Source of the DNA: Planctomycetota bacterium | GTDB lineage: Bacteria > Planctomycetota > Planctomycetia > Pirellulales > UBA1268 | Length of the DNA stretch: 64,000 bases | Assembly: GCA_003669585.1 (NCBI GenBank) | Contig: QWOQ01000005.1 | Coordinates: forward strand, 1,052,612-1,116,611 | Reading direction: 5' to 3' | Shown: positions 45,622 to 54,348 of the stretch, one piece after another | Layout: every line of letters begins with the position of its first letter | Numbering within the stretch: the first letter of the stretch is position 1 | Notes under the pieces: generated by a model | Told to the model about the DNA's origin: nothing | The model's database searches: none | What the model saw: the letters and a program-made list of their open reading frames with translations, nothing else | Position numbers and translations under genes: made by a program

Positions 45622-47073
45622 TCAAGCAGGCTTGACGGGCTTGCGAAGCTCCAGCCATTCGGTGTGAAACGTACCGGGCGTATCCGTACGCTGATAGGTA
45701 TGCGCCCCAAAATAGTCTCGCTGCGCCTGAAGCAGATTGGCGGGCAGGTTTTCGTGCCGATAGCCATCGTAGTAGGCAAGGGCGGTCATAAATACAGGAA
45801 CCGGAACGCCGATCGTGGCTGCCGTTGCGATGACATGCCGCCAACCAGATTGGCTGTCGGCAATCGCCTTTGCAAAGTAGGGTGCAAGCATTAAATTTTC
45901 GAGATTTGGATCAGACTGATACGCCTCTGCAATTCGATCCAAGAACTGCGCTCGAATGATGCAGCCGCCTCGCCAAAGCATTGAAATTGACCTGTAGTCA
46001 AGCTGCCAATCGTGTTCTTTTGCAGCCATTGCAAGCTGTACAAAACCTTGTGCATAGCTTGCGATCTTCGATGCGTAGAGAGCCTGACGCACCTGCCCGA
46101 TAAATTCCTGATGATCTCCACGATATGCAAGATCGGGTCCGACAAGCACCTTCGACGCTCGCACTCTGGCCTCCTTGAGTGCCGAAAGACAGCGAGCATA
46201 GACCGCCTCTGTGACCAGTGTGCTTGGCACGCCGAGGTCTAACGCCAATTGGCTCATCCATTTGCCGGTTCCCTTGGCTCCAGCCGTATCGAGAATACGA
46301 TCCACCATGAAGTCGCCGGTCTTGGGATCCCGAACTGTAAAAATATCTCGGGTGATCTCGATCAGGTAACTGTCGAGTTCACTGCGATTCCATTCGTCAA
46401 ACACTTCTGCAAGCTTCTCGTTTGAAAGACCAAGCGCCTGCTTCAACAGCCAGTACGCCTCGCAGATAAGCTGCATGTCCCCATATTCGATTCCGTTGTG
46501 CACCATTTTTACATAGTGGCCGGCGCCTCGTGGTCCAACCCAGTCGCAGCAAGGAATGTCTCCTTTGGGACCGACCTTTGCGGCAATCGCCTGAAAGATT
46601 GGCTTAATGAAAGGCCATGCCTCTTTTGAGCCACCGGGCATCATGCTTGGTCCTTTGAGCGCCCCTTCTTCGCCACCGGAAACGCCCGTGCCTACATAGA
46701 GAAGCCCCTTTGATTCGATGTCGCGTGTCCGTCGTTCGGTATCACTCGCCAGCGTGTTCCCGCCATCGATGATCACGTCTCCGGCGGAGAGTAGAGGGAC
46801 GAGTTTTGAAATCAGATCGTCGACAGCAGGCCCTGCCTTCACCATCATCATCACTCTTCGTGGCGATTTGAGCGAACTGACAAGATCTTCAAGCGTGTGA
46901 CACCCGACTACGTTTGGCTGCTTGCCACGGTTGCCTGTAAATGCATCCGTCACAGTCGAAGTACGGTTATAGACTGCAATCGAATAGCCCCGACTCGCGA
47001 TGTTCAACGCAAGATTCTCTCCCATAACCGCCAAGCCGATCAGGCCGATATCGCACGATTTTTCTTTTGACAT
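45622..47073 (-). CDS. gnd: 6-phosphogluconate dehydrogenase (decarboxylating)
   Basis: A 483-residue enzyme of the oxidative pentose phosphate route, converting 6-phosphogluconate to ribulose 5-phosphate with NADP. The Rossmann motif GLAVMGENLALN (about residue 10), GVSGGEEGA (about 127), the active-site HNGIEYGDM with the preceding Lys (about 183-187), and the C-terminal FGAHTYQRTD (about 450) are all present. Its length matches the long homodimeric bacterial form. It is in line with an SDR downstream and a HAD phosphatase upstream, all in the same direction. Confidence 0.97.
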   Translation of the reverse strand: MSKEKSCDIGLIGLAVMGENLALNIASRGYSIAVYNRTSTVTDAFTGNRGKQPNVVGCHTLEDLVSSLKSPRRVMMMVKAGPAVDDLISKLVPLLSAGDVIIDGGNTLASDTERRTRDIESKGLLYVGTGVSGGEEGALKGPSMMPGGSKEAWPFIKPIFQAIAAKVGPKGDIPCCDWVGPRGAGHYVKMVHNGIEYGDMQLICEAYWLLKQALGLSNEKLAEVFDEWNRSELDSYLIEITRDIFTVRDPKTGDFMVDRILDTAGAKGTGKWMSQLALDLGVPSTLVTEAVYARCLSALKEARVRASKVLVGPDLAYRGDHQEFIGQVRQALYASKIASYAQGFVQLAMAAKEHDWQLDYRSISMLWRGGCIIRAQFLDRIAEAYQSDPNLENLMLAPYFAKAIADSQSGWRHVIATAATIGVPVPVFMTALAYYDGYRHENLPANLLQAQRDYFGAHTYQRTDTPGTFHTEWLELRKPVKPA

Positions 47074-47137
47074 AAGCGTTCTCCCTTAAAATTTTTATTT
47101 GCACTTGTGAACTCTGTGATCGATCACTCGCCACTCT

Positions 47138-48013
47138 TTATTGCTTCCACGGAGGACTCGCCGGGAGCTTTGCGCGGAATTCGTCGAGCAGCGTTTCTTG
47201 ATACTCGCCGGCAAATGTTTGTGCAAAAAATCGCCCGAGACCTTCGTTGAGAAATCGTTTCCAGCTGGAATCTTCCTCACCCGGCAGAATTGGAAAAAAA
47301 AGAGCATCGTTTGCCTCTGCGGCAGAAGCGTCGCCGGGAGCATCACCGAGCATGAGTGCATGGTGCGGTTTGTAATGCTTGGCGACTTGTAAAATTTCCT
47401 TCTTGGTGCCCGCTTCCTGTCCGCAGATGATCCGCAAATGGCGAGACAGATCGTGTTCAGACCATTCTCGCTGAAGCGCCTCTCCAGGCGTTGCAGACAC
47501 GACAAGAACATCCGCCTTTCCAGAAAGCGCTTCGAGACTCTCGCGAACCAACGGAAACGGTGGCACTCCATGCACCACCCGTTCGATCACGGAGTTGACC
47601 TCGCGACTCCACCCAAGAGCCTGCGCGAGATCGGGGTCGCCTCGCTCAGCCACCGCTTTTTCAAGCGCTGGATTGGCGAGCTTTGTTTCTCTCTGTATCC
47701 AGCTGACAAGTCCTTCCGGCACAGTCACTCGGATGCCACGTGCGATCACCTCCGGCCGAACCGCAAGAAGCTCGAGCGTTTGAATCAGTGCCGGAAATCG
47801 GTTGATGCCTCGACTGGTTGAATAAAGATTTACGAATTCCGCAGCCTCGCGTGCAAATTTTGAAACCGGCTGCAACCCGTAATGATTGATTGTTGCAGGA
47901 ATAAAGCATTCTTTGTGCTTCACTTCCATCGTATCGAAGGCGCAACCGTCGGAATCAATTCCGACAAACCAGTCAGTGTTCGCCGCAAATGAATTTGAAT
48001 CAAACGATGTCAT
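47138..48013 (-). CDS. HAD-superfamily hydrolase
   Basis: A 291-residue haloacid dehalogenase-type phosphatase. Motif I is GIDSDGCAFDT (about residue 18; the nucleophile Asp and general acid Asp are both there), motif II is VVSATPG (about 174), a Lys lies near motif III, and motif IV is LMLGDAPGD (about 217). An unusually long cap region of about 130 residues is inserted after motif I. It probably removes phosphate from a sugar phosphate; the substrate is unknown. It sits between pfp and gnd (gaps of 83 and 64 bases). Confidence 0.85.
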   Translation of the reverse strand: MTSFDSNSFAANTDWFVGIDSDGCAFDTMEVKHKECFIPATINHYGLQPVSKFAREAAEFVNLYSTSRGINRFPALIQTLELLAVRPEVIARGIRVTVPEGLVSWIQRETKLANPALEKAVAERGDPDLAQALGWSREVNSVIERVVHGVPPFPLVRESLEALSGKADVLVVSATPGEALQREWSEHDLSRHLRIICGQEAGTKKEILQVAKHYKPHHALMLGDAPGDASAAEANDALFFPILPGEEDSSWKRFLNEGLGRFFAQTFAGEYQETLLDEFRAKLPASPPWKQ

Positions 48014-48096
48014 ACTTCAGCGAACTCACAGAGTACTTTTTAGAAACTTTGACGCAGGGAGAATTGTCGACGAAAAACTTTTTTCCTCGTGACTGC

Positions 48097-49407
48097 TTAA
48101 GTCGCGCTGATTTTTTTTGCAGGACGATCAGCCTGAGGAGTATACGAAGAAAGTTTTTTTGCTGCAAAAAGAGGCGACAGTCGCGAGAGTCGCTGGCGGC
48201 CATCAATCAGCGGCACGCTCACCATGTCGTCGCCCACCAACGGTCGTGCATAGCGAACAAATTCGTCCGTCACATCGCACCCATCGGCGGTAATCCACGA
48301 AGCGGGAAACGAGCGATCGGCACCCGCCACTAATTCCAGCGGAACCTTGTCATAGTGCACGCCGTAAACGGTTCCAGGATTTCTCAAAATCGACGCCATG
48401 AATCCACTGGTGCCGTTGGCCGCCAAGAGGGCTGCCTCCTGACCCACGCGGTACGCCTCGTCGAGATCGACGGTGCTGGCCAGAAGCATTGCATGACGCT
48501 GATCGGTTCCCGGCACATTGCCACGAGCGGCGCCTTTCACCGGCAGTCCTCGATCGTTGAGCATGTTCACCAAATGCTGAGCGACCGTGGTCTTACTGGA
48601 AGAAAACATTGTGTGACCGAATGAGTCTTTCACTTCGCCGATGCCGCCAACATCGAATCCTTCACTCACTACCACGATCGCGCGACCATGTCGGCGCAGG
48701 CGATCATGAAGATGGTCAAGCACCGCTTCCAACGGCATCGGTCGTTCGGCCAGAAGAATCAAAAGTGGCATCTCTCGCCCCGGATCGGCGAGTCTGGCCG
48801 CGGCAGGTATGAACCCGATTTTGCGTCCCATCGCCTGCAATACAAGCACCGGATCGGCCGGACAACTCCCAGCGTTTTCCTCGTTGGCATTTTGCACCAT
48901 GTGCATCCAGTATTTGGCCACAGAACCATATCCGGGCGTGTGATCAATGAGTTTGAACTCGCTGTCTCCTACATCGTTGTCAATTGTTTTGGGAACGCCA
49001 ACAGCAATCAGATCCATCCCACGCTTTCTCGCCTGCTGGCTCATCTTGTGCGCGGTATCCATCGAATCATTGCCGCCGATGTAGAGAAAGTAGCCGACAT
49101 TGTGAGCGGCCATCACATCAAGCGCGCGATCGAAATCCTCCTGCTGATGATCTTTGAGTTTGTAACGGCACGTGCCGATCGATCCAGCGCCGGGAGTCGT
49201 TCGCAAGAGTGCAATTTCGGAGGGGTCCTGACTCGACAAGTCGAGCAACTCCTCTTTGAGCACCCCCTCAATACCGTGACGAGCACCGTAGACGGTGTCG
49301 ATCTGATCGAGATCTCTCGCAGCCTCGACAATGCCACGAAGGGTGTTATTGATAACCGGACTCGGGCCGCCGCTCTGAGCAACGACCATCGCGCGTGGAT
49401 GTGACAT
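48097..49407 (-). CDS. pfp: 6-phosphofructokinase, probably pyrophosphate-dependent
   Basis: A 436-residue PFK-family enzyme that phosphorylates fructose 6-phosphate. SGGPSPVINN (about residue 12), GGNDSMDTAHK (about 104) and GVPKTIDND (about 136) are visible. The GGND in place of GGDG, with an Asp-like residue near the phosphoryl pocket, is the pattern of PPi-dependent enzymes such as those of Methylococcus relatives, so the reaction is probably reversible. It heads the minus-strand central-carbon set. The start is ATG 49407. Confidence 0.88.
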   Translation of the reverse strand: MSHPRAMVVAQSGGPSPVINNTLRGIVEAARDLDQIDTVYGARHGIEGVLKEELLDLSSQDPSEIALLRTTPGAGSIGTCRYKLKDHQQEDFDRALDVMAAHNVGYFLYIGGNDSMDTAHKMSQQARKRGMDLIAVGVPKTIDNDVGDSEFKLIDHTPGYGSVAKYWMHMVQNANEENAGSCPADPVLVLQAMGRKIGFIPAAARLADPGREMPLLILLAERPMPLEAVLDHLHDRLRRHGRAIVVVSEGFDVGGIGEVKDSFGHTMFSSSKTTVAQHLVNMLNDRGLPVKGAARGNVPGTDQRHAMLLASTVDLDEAYRVGQEAALLAANGTSGFMASILRNPGTVYGVHYDKVPLELVAGADRSFPASWITADGCDVTDEFVRYARPLVGDDMVSVPLIDGRQRLSRLSPLFAAKKLSSYTPQADRPAKKISAT

Positions 49408-49759
49408 AGTTTCAAAAAATTGGAATAAAGAAATCTACTATGGGCGGAGTTTACGTTCACCCGATCACCGAACTTCCGTTCGCAAATGGGCTTTGGACCC
49501 TAATGTGCCATGATCTAGGCGAACATGGCAAACCAGGCAATGCAAACCTCCCTAGAACCTGTAAAATTTAGCAACACGAATGTGAAGGTGTAAGCATCAA
49601 GGGACCGATTCTAACCATGCTCGAGTGGCGTTCAATGATTTCAAAGGAATGCTTCCGAGTAGAGCGGGTACTCGGAACTCCCATTCTTCGTGACTTGACC
49701 AATCGGCAGAATCTTCCGTAGCGTGTCGGTTTCGAATCGGCATCAAAATACGAATATAA
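49408..49759. other. Intergenic region upstream of tRNA-Cys
   Basis: A 352-base non-coding stretch with divergent orientation (pfp to the left, tRNA to the right). A weak plus-strand promoter candidate is TTGACC (49695) with TAGCGT (49719) at 18-base spacing, 36 bases before the tRNA. No gene is seen. Confidence 0.4.
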
Positions 49760-49831
49760 GGCGCCGTAGCCAAGTGGCTAAGGCAGCGGATTGCAAATCC
49801 GCCATCGTGGGTTCGACTCCCACCGGCGCCT
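49760..49831 (+). tRNA. tRNA-Cys (GCA)
   Basis: A 72-base cloverleaf: acceptor stem GGCGCCG paired with CGGCGCC, anticodon loop TTGCAAA (anticodon GCA) on the stem GCGGA/TCCGC, and the T-arm GTGGG-TTCGACT-CCCAC. The discriminator is T73, the identity base of cysteine tRNA. The CCA end is not encoded. A T-rich stretch follows immediately. It stands alone, not in a tRNA cluster. Confidence 0.95.
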
Positions 49832-49959
49832 CTTCTTTTTGTTCTGCACTTTTCTTCCACCGTTGAAAGAACTGGCCTGCTCTTTTTAGAGAGACCATGG
49901 AAGACGAAAGAGGAGGCATCGCGACTCGATCAACACAGTACGTTTTGACTTCTTCATTT

Positions 49960-50622
49960 TCATGAAACAAAGAGTTCTGACACTTTTTCTTTCCCGATAA
50001 TCGGCTCCACGCGGCTCAGAGCGTGTACACGATACTCACGCCCAGTTCGCCACTCGCGGCACTGATACCGACTGCGAAGCTTGCGGCCTTTTCGAAAAAT
50101 CTTTCCACCATTCATGCGAAACACGGATCCCTTCGGCAACTGCTCTACGCACACTTCGCCGGCATTGAGTGTGTCGTAACCGTTGAGCACCAATACGACG
50201 CTGCGGTCGCTGCAGGTCGTCGCAGAAGGATTCCGCATCAATGTCGCTAAGGCGTTTGTAACATCGACGGGCAATGCGCCGCCGGTCACTACGGGAGCGA
50301 GAAGGGCTTCAAATTCTTTTTTCCATTCTGGTCCATGAGGCTTGATCATGCGCACCCGTTGCCGATGCTTTTCCCAAGCGGTGGCGTGCGCAATTTCGTG
50401 CAATAAGGTTGTAAGAAATGCATACGGATTGAGATCGTCATTGATTGAAATTCGATGGAATGCATGGCCGCATGACGGAGCACGATGATCACCGAGTTTG
50501 CTGCGACGCGGGCGTGAGAGTCGAACCACTATCGGGTGACGGGAAAGCAACTCGGCGAAATAGCGATGGGTACCGCTGGGCAGAAAACGATTGAGCGCCT
50601 GCTGCGTTGCGTTGTCAGTCAT
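49960..50622 (-). CDS. SprT-like zinc metalloprotease-fold protein
   Basis: About 220 residues of the SprT-like family. LHEIAHATAW (about residue 75) gives the HExxH zinc motif, and the third ligand is probably the His in HGPEWKKEF. The C-terminal half has CREWRTGREYRVHAL but lacks a canonical four-Cys zinc ribbon, unlike Spartan/SprT. The family includes DNA-protein crosslink proteases, but the bacterial role is not settled. The start at 50622 is uncertain; a 21-residue longer version begins at 50685. Confidence 0.75.
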   Translation of the reverse strand: MTDNATQQALNRFLPSGTHRYFAELLSRHPIVVRLSRPRRSKLGDHRAPSCGHAFHRISINDDLNPYAFLTTLLHEIAHATAWEKHRQRVRMIKPHGPEWKKEFEALLAPVVTGGALPVDVTNALATLMRNPSATTCSDRSVVLVLNGYDTLNAGEVCVEQLPKGSVFRMNGGKIFRKGRKLRSRYQCREWRTGREYRVHALSRVEPIIGKEKVSELFVS

Positions 50623-50699
50623 CACAAAAGAAACCTGAGAGCGAAAATACTTTATAACCTGTGAAATCGAATGGCGGAAAGACATGCACCAATCAGTGC

Positions 50700-52250
50700 T
50701 TATCGTTTCATCCCTCCTCCTTCAATGGAAAGAGCCTTGTATCCACCCTGAGTTTTGAAATACAGAATTAACAGCAGGTACATCGCGGCCATGGTCAGAG
50801 GGACGTACGATGTCAAATTCAACGCCCTGCGTCCACCATACAGCCCCGCTTCATCAACAAATTTCTTGTCTTCGACTGCTGTCTTCTCAGCATCAGTCCA
50901 CCATGCGAGGAGAGCCTCCTGATTCTTGTCTTGCTTGCCATCTTTCTTCAAAATTTCAGTGGCTCGAATCAACTCCTTGGCTCCGTCATCCAAGACCCCC
51001 ACTTTGGCGCCATCTAGGCCTACCACCTTGAAACCGAGAAAGACATTCTCATCAGGAGCCTTGTAACGATCATAGATCTGCTGATGTTCAGTCTTGAGTT
51101 TGTGTGAAGCATTCAAGTCTTGTTTGAATCCGATACCGGGACCACCCAGCAGACCGGCCGAAAGCATTCCGGCGCCACCAATGGCTCCAATTGTGATGGC
51201 TCCACCCCTCGGAAATCGCTCGGAAACAACAGCCAACATGGTGGGCCAGAGAAATGTCTTGCCGCAGGCATAGACGGTCGCTGCCGCGACACAGAACCCC
51301 ACCGTGTTGACCAGTTGGTCATTGCCAAGCATTTGAAGGCCGACAAATCCAAGCACTCCGCTCACGCACAACAGACCTAAAGGAGAAATGCGATGGACGA
51401 TAGGGCCGGCAAAAAATCGCAATGCGAACATCAATCCCGACGTGTACACGAACAAAAGCAGACCTTTCTGAGGCGAATTCATGATCGTGCCTGTAATTTT
51501 GCTGATCCATGAATCGGTGCCGAGTTCGACATACCCTACGAGAGCATGGAGAACGAGCAGCACGATCATCAACGGCGCAAACAGTTGAGAAAACATTTCG
51601 CCATACCCAACCCCCGCTTCGCTCGCCTCTGATTTCGGGAAACGTTGACCGAAAACCATCACGCCGTAGAGCACCACAGGAATCATGAAAATCGACATCT
51701 GGATCTGCCAATCGACCGCTTTCACTCCATCTGGATTCATACCGTATGACAACAACCCACCAATGATCAGACCACCCGGCCAACCGGCGTGTAAAATGTT
51801 TAGATAGTGCGTCTTGTTTGAGGGAAACAAACTGGCCACAAGAGGATTGACGACCGCTTCGCAAATTCCATTGCCTACGGCAAAGAGAAACATCCCCCAG
51901 TAAAGGCATTGGTATGCAGCATCTTTGCCACCTGATGCGAATGCGGCACCGGCAAGCAACGTGAGAACGACCGAAAGAAAATGCGTTAGAAAGGCCATCG
52001 CCATGAGCTTTCCATAGCCGACTTTATCGGCCATGAAGGAACCCACCAGAATAATGACGCCGGCGCCCGTTAAGCCACCTCCGGTGATGGCTCCGAGTTC
52101 GGTCATCGTGAATCCGTACTGTTCAGCCCACTGTTTGAGAATGCCTGCCCGAATTGAAAAACCGACACCTGCTGCGAGAATCGCCATGAATCCCGCCCAC
52201 AGCAATCGCTGTGAGTTTGGAACGGATGCGTCGTGACTTCCATGATTCAT
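50700..52250 (-). CDS. MFS transporter with a soluble insertion
   Basis: A 516-residue inner-membrane permease of the major facilitator superfamily, FucP/sugar-permease type, with about twelve transmembrane helices. Between the penultimate and final helices is a roughly 110-residue hydrophilic insertion (about residues 375-480, Lys/Asp-rich with IYDRYKAPDE and AWWTDAEKT). Similar insertions are known in planctomycete sugar transporters. The substrate is unknown. It starts at ATG 52250, with a 10-base direct repeat upstream (52314-52336). Confidence 0.85.
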   Translation of the reverse strand: MNHGSHDASVPNSQRLLWAGFMAILAAGVGFSIRAGILKQWAEQYGFTMTELGAITGGGLTGAGVIILVGSFMADKVGYGKLMAMAFLTHFLSVVLTLLAGAAFASGGKDAAYQCLYWGMFLFAVGNGICEAVVNPLVASLFPSNKTHYLNILHAGWPGGLIIGGLLSYGMNPDGVKAVDWQIQMSIFMIPVVLYGVMVFGQRFPKSEASEAGVGYGEMFSQLFAPLMIVLLVLHALVGYVELGTDSWISKITGTIMNSPQKGLLLFVYTSGLMFALRFFAGPIVHRISPLGLLCVSGVLGFVGLQMLGNDQLVNTVGFCVAAATVYACGKTFLWPTMLAVVSERFPRGGAITIGAIGGAGMLSAGLLGGPGIGFKQDLNASHKLKTEHQQIYDRYKAPDENVFLGFKVVGLDGAKVGVLDDGAKELIRATEILKKDGKQDKNQEALLAWWTDAEKTAVEDKKFVDEAGLYGGRRALNLTSYVPLTMAAMYLLLILYFKTQGGYKALSIEGGGMKR

Positions 52251-52313
52251 GTTGTGTTCACCCCTGAGAAGCAGATTGGAAATTCATTCCGAGGCTCTTC
52301 CGATTACCTCTTC

Positions 52314-52336
52314 TCGATAGCACGTATCGATAGCAC
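52314..52336. repeat. 10-base direct repeat upstream of the MFS gene
   Basis: TCGATAGCAC occurs twice, at 52314-52323 and 52327-52336, separated by GTA, in the gap between the MFS gene and the lipoprotein gene. It could be a regulator half-site pair or a replication slippage product. Confidence 0.5.
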
Positions 52337-52377
52337 AGAGTATCGCAGGAAGTCGACTTCGTCCAAGGAAGCGTTCA

Positions 52378-53046
52378 TTACCGTTTTGTCGAAGACTCGT
52401 GTGCCTCACACATTCCATCTCCGAGTTGGACATCCTTTGCGAGTTGTTCGGCGACCTGCTGCAAAGCTGATTCAGAATGCCTTGAACTTTGAAAAAAGCC
52501 AAGAAGATCCCATTCCTTTCCTCGCTTTGCTATTGATTCTGCAGCGATCTGCACGCCGCATGGATCAATCACTTCAATCTCTGCAGTGGCTGAACCGTTA
52601 AACAGTGGCCCGGTCAGAATAAATGTTACGAGATTCATGATCGGCTTGGACTCCTGAACCCCTGTCACTGCAGCGCGGACTCTCGCTGTGTGAGGCCCAA
52701 CCGTACTCACGATTGGTCGAATCGTACCGAGCTCATTTGCGATTGAAATTTCTAAAGCATGACGAATCCGTTCAGCGTTCTCAGGAGTGCTTGCCGGTTG
52801 TCCCAAGTCGTCAGCCACCCACCTGACCGGTTCAATATAAAAAGAATCTATATTTTCCAACGCACGCGGAGCTGCGGATCGAACAAAACGAGTTTCGTCT
52901 CTGCCAATCGGTCGACACCCTGAATAAATCGGGCGCAAGTGAGAGTAATCAGTCAAAAACCCAGAACGAGTTGGGTACGACTGCACGCAACCGCTCAGCA
53001 CGGAGTACAACAGCAACAACAAGGTGGCTTTGTATACTTGTTTCAC
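52378..53046 (-). CDS. Predicted lipoprotein
   Basis: A 222-residue protein with a type II signal (KATLLLLLYSVLSGC, lipobox LSGC) followed by a domain that I cannot place securely. The segment FYIEPVRWVADDLGQP, then a region with alternating strands and ATAEIEVIDPCGVQIA, resembles the DUF3313 or LptE-like lipoprotein folds in general shape. It is probably anchored in the outer or cytoplasmic membrane. It is read toward the MFS gene but after the MFS start, in the same direction. Confidence 0.7.
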   Translation of the reverse strand: MKQVYKATLLLLLYSVLSGCVQSYPTRSGFLTDYSHLRPIYSGCRPIGRDETRFVRSAAPRALENIDSFYIEPVRWVADDLGQPASTPENAERIRHALEISIANELGTIRPIVSTVGPHTARVRAAVTGVQESKPIMNLVTFILTGPLFNGSATAEIEVIDPCGVQIAAESIAKRGKEWDLLGFFQSSRHSESALQQVAEQLAKDVQLGDGMCEAHESSTKR

Positions 53047-53560
53047 ACAATGTCGATGAACAAATTGAATTATCGGGTGGCCTGTTCTCTATTCGTTTAT
53101 TCTTGAAAGCCCCCTGAACGAGCATGCTGATAGATTTTTCTACGATCGTCGTCAATCACAGTTCTCTGGTTGGTCGGCAACTCATCACAGGAGCAGTGCG
53201 TGCATGACGTGAGAACTTGATGCAACACTCGCTGCAATACCCTCCTTAAAAGAGCTTTTTTAATCATCCTTCTGCAATCTCGCGCAGCCGAGTGAAACCG
53301 ATTTTTACGATTCGTTTTCGATTCTGTGCAAGAGTGTCCTTCGATTTAAATGTCTGCAAAAGAAATCTGCTTCCGATAGACTCTCGGCAGATCGCGTGAG
53401 TCTGAGCACTCTCCAACCTCACACTTCCGCGGTCCTTTTGATTGAACTACGAATACGATTCATTCAAACAAAGCTTCTCTACACGTCACCGCGTATGTTT
53501 TTTGAACCATCAACGAACGTGATAATTCAAAAAATAAATCGTCGTTCATGAGACATCTCT
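53047..53560. other. Intergenic region between lipoprotein and epimerase genes
   Basis: A 514-base AT-rich gap with divergent gene orientation. It holds a short dyad TTAAAA/TTTTAA near 53247-53264, and AGACTC/GAGTCT at 53378-53403. No open frame worth calling, tRNA or recognised riboswitch was found. It probably carries both promoters. Confidence 0.5.
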
Positions 53561-54310
53561 ATGAATCAACCGATCGTTTTGATCACCGGTGGCGCCGGAC
53601 GATTGGGACGCGCTGCGGCCCGTGAGCTGACACATCGCGGCTGGGCCGTTCGATCATTCGATCGGCTGCCCTCGCCCATAGGAGAATCCATCGTTGGCAG
53701 TCTGCACGACTTGTCGCTTTTGATGGAGGCGACCAAGGATGTTCGGGCGGTTGTCCATCTCGCGGCGACTCCAGATGATGATGACTTTCTCACCACATTG
53801 CTGCCCGACAACATCCTGGGCGTGCATAACATCCTAGAAGCCTCCCGAGTTGGTGGAGTCAAACGCCTCTTGCTTGCCAGTTCTGGTCAGGTCAACTGGT
53901 GGCAGCAGCAGAATGGTCCTTGGCCTATTCATGTCACTGACGAGATCTCTCCACGCGGCTGGTATGCCGTCACCAAGGTTGCCCTGGAGGCTGCCGGGAA
54001 AATCTACGCACGAAATTACGATCTCACGGTGATCGCGGCCCGATTGGGTTGGTGCCCACGAACGCAGGATCACATGCTAGAACTCGCGGACAGCGATCGT
54101 GGACCAGACGTCTATCTCAGTTCCCGGGATGCCGGAACATTCTTCGCCGCTGCAGTAGAACGCAACGTGTCTCCTGGTTATTACTTGACGTTTGCTACGA
54201 GTCGGCCACAACAGAATACGATTTTTGATCTGGAGCCAACGCAACAACTGTTGGGCTGGAAGCCGATCGATCGCTGGCCTGAATCGGCCGACGATGACCT
54301 GAATGCCTGA
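53561..54310 (+). CDS. NAD-dependent epimerase/dehydratase family protein
   Basis: A 249-residue extended SDR. The cofactor loop TGGAGRLG (about residue 9) and the YxxxK pair in WYAVTKVALEA (about 133) are present; the C-terminal half binds a substrate that cannot be told. Homologues act on nucleotide sugars or uronic acids (uronate dehydrogenase-like). It lies 38 bases upstream of the repeat-protein gene on the same strand, which suggests they are cotranscribed. The ATG follows a stretch without a strong Shine-Dalgarno. Confidence 0.82.
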   Translation: MNQPIVLITGGAGRLGRAAARELTHRGWAVRSFDRLPSPIGESIVGSLHDLSLLMEATKDVRAVVHLAATPDDDDFLTTLLPDNILGVHNILEASRVGGVKRLLLASSGQVNWWQQQNGPWPIHVTDEISPRGWYAVTKVALEAAGKIYARNYDLTVIAARLGWCPRTQDHMLELADSDRGPDVYLSSRDAGTFFAAAVERNVSPGYYLTFATSRPQQNTIFDLEPTQQLLGWKPIDRWPESADDDLNA

Positions 54311-54348
54311 GACTCGAACAACGCGGTTCCTCTTTCAAAAATAGGCTT

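Noticed and set aside
53047..53560. A possible small RNA or riboswitch in the 514-base gap
   Set aside because: Only short weak dyads are present and none matches a riboswitch core I recognise.
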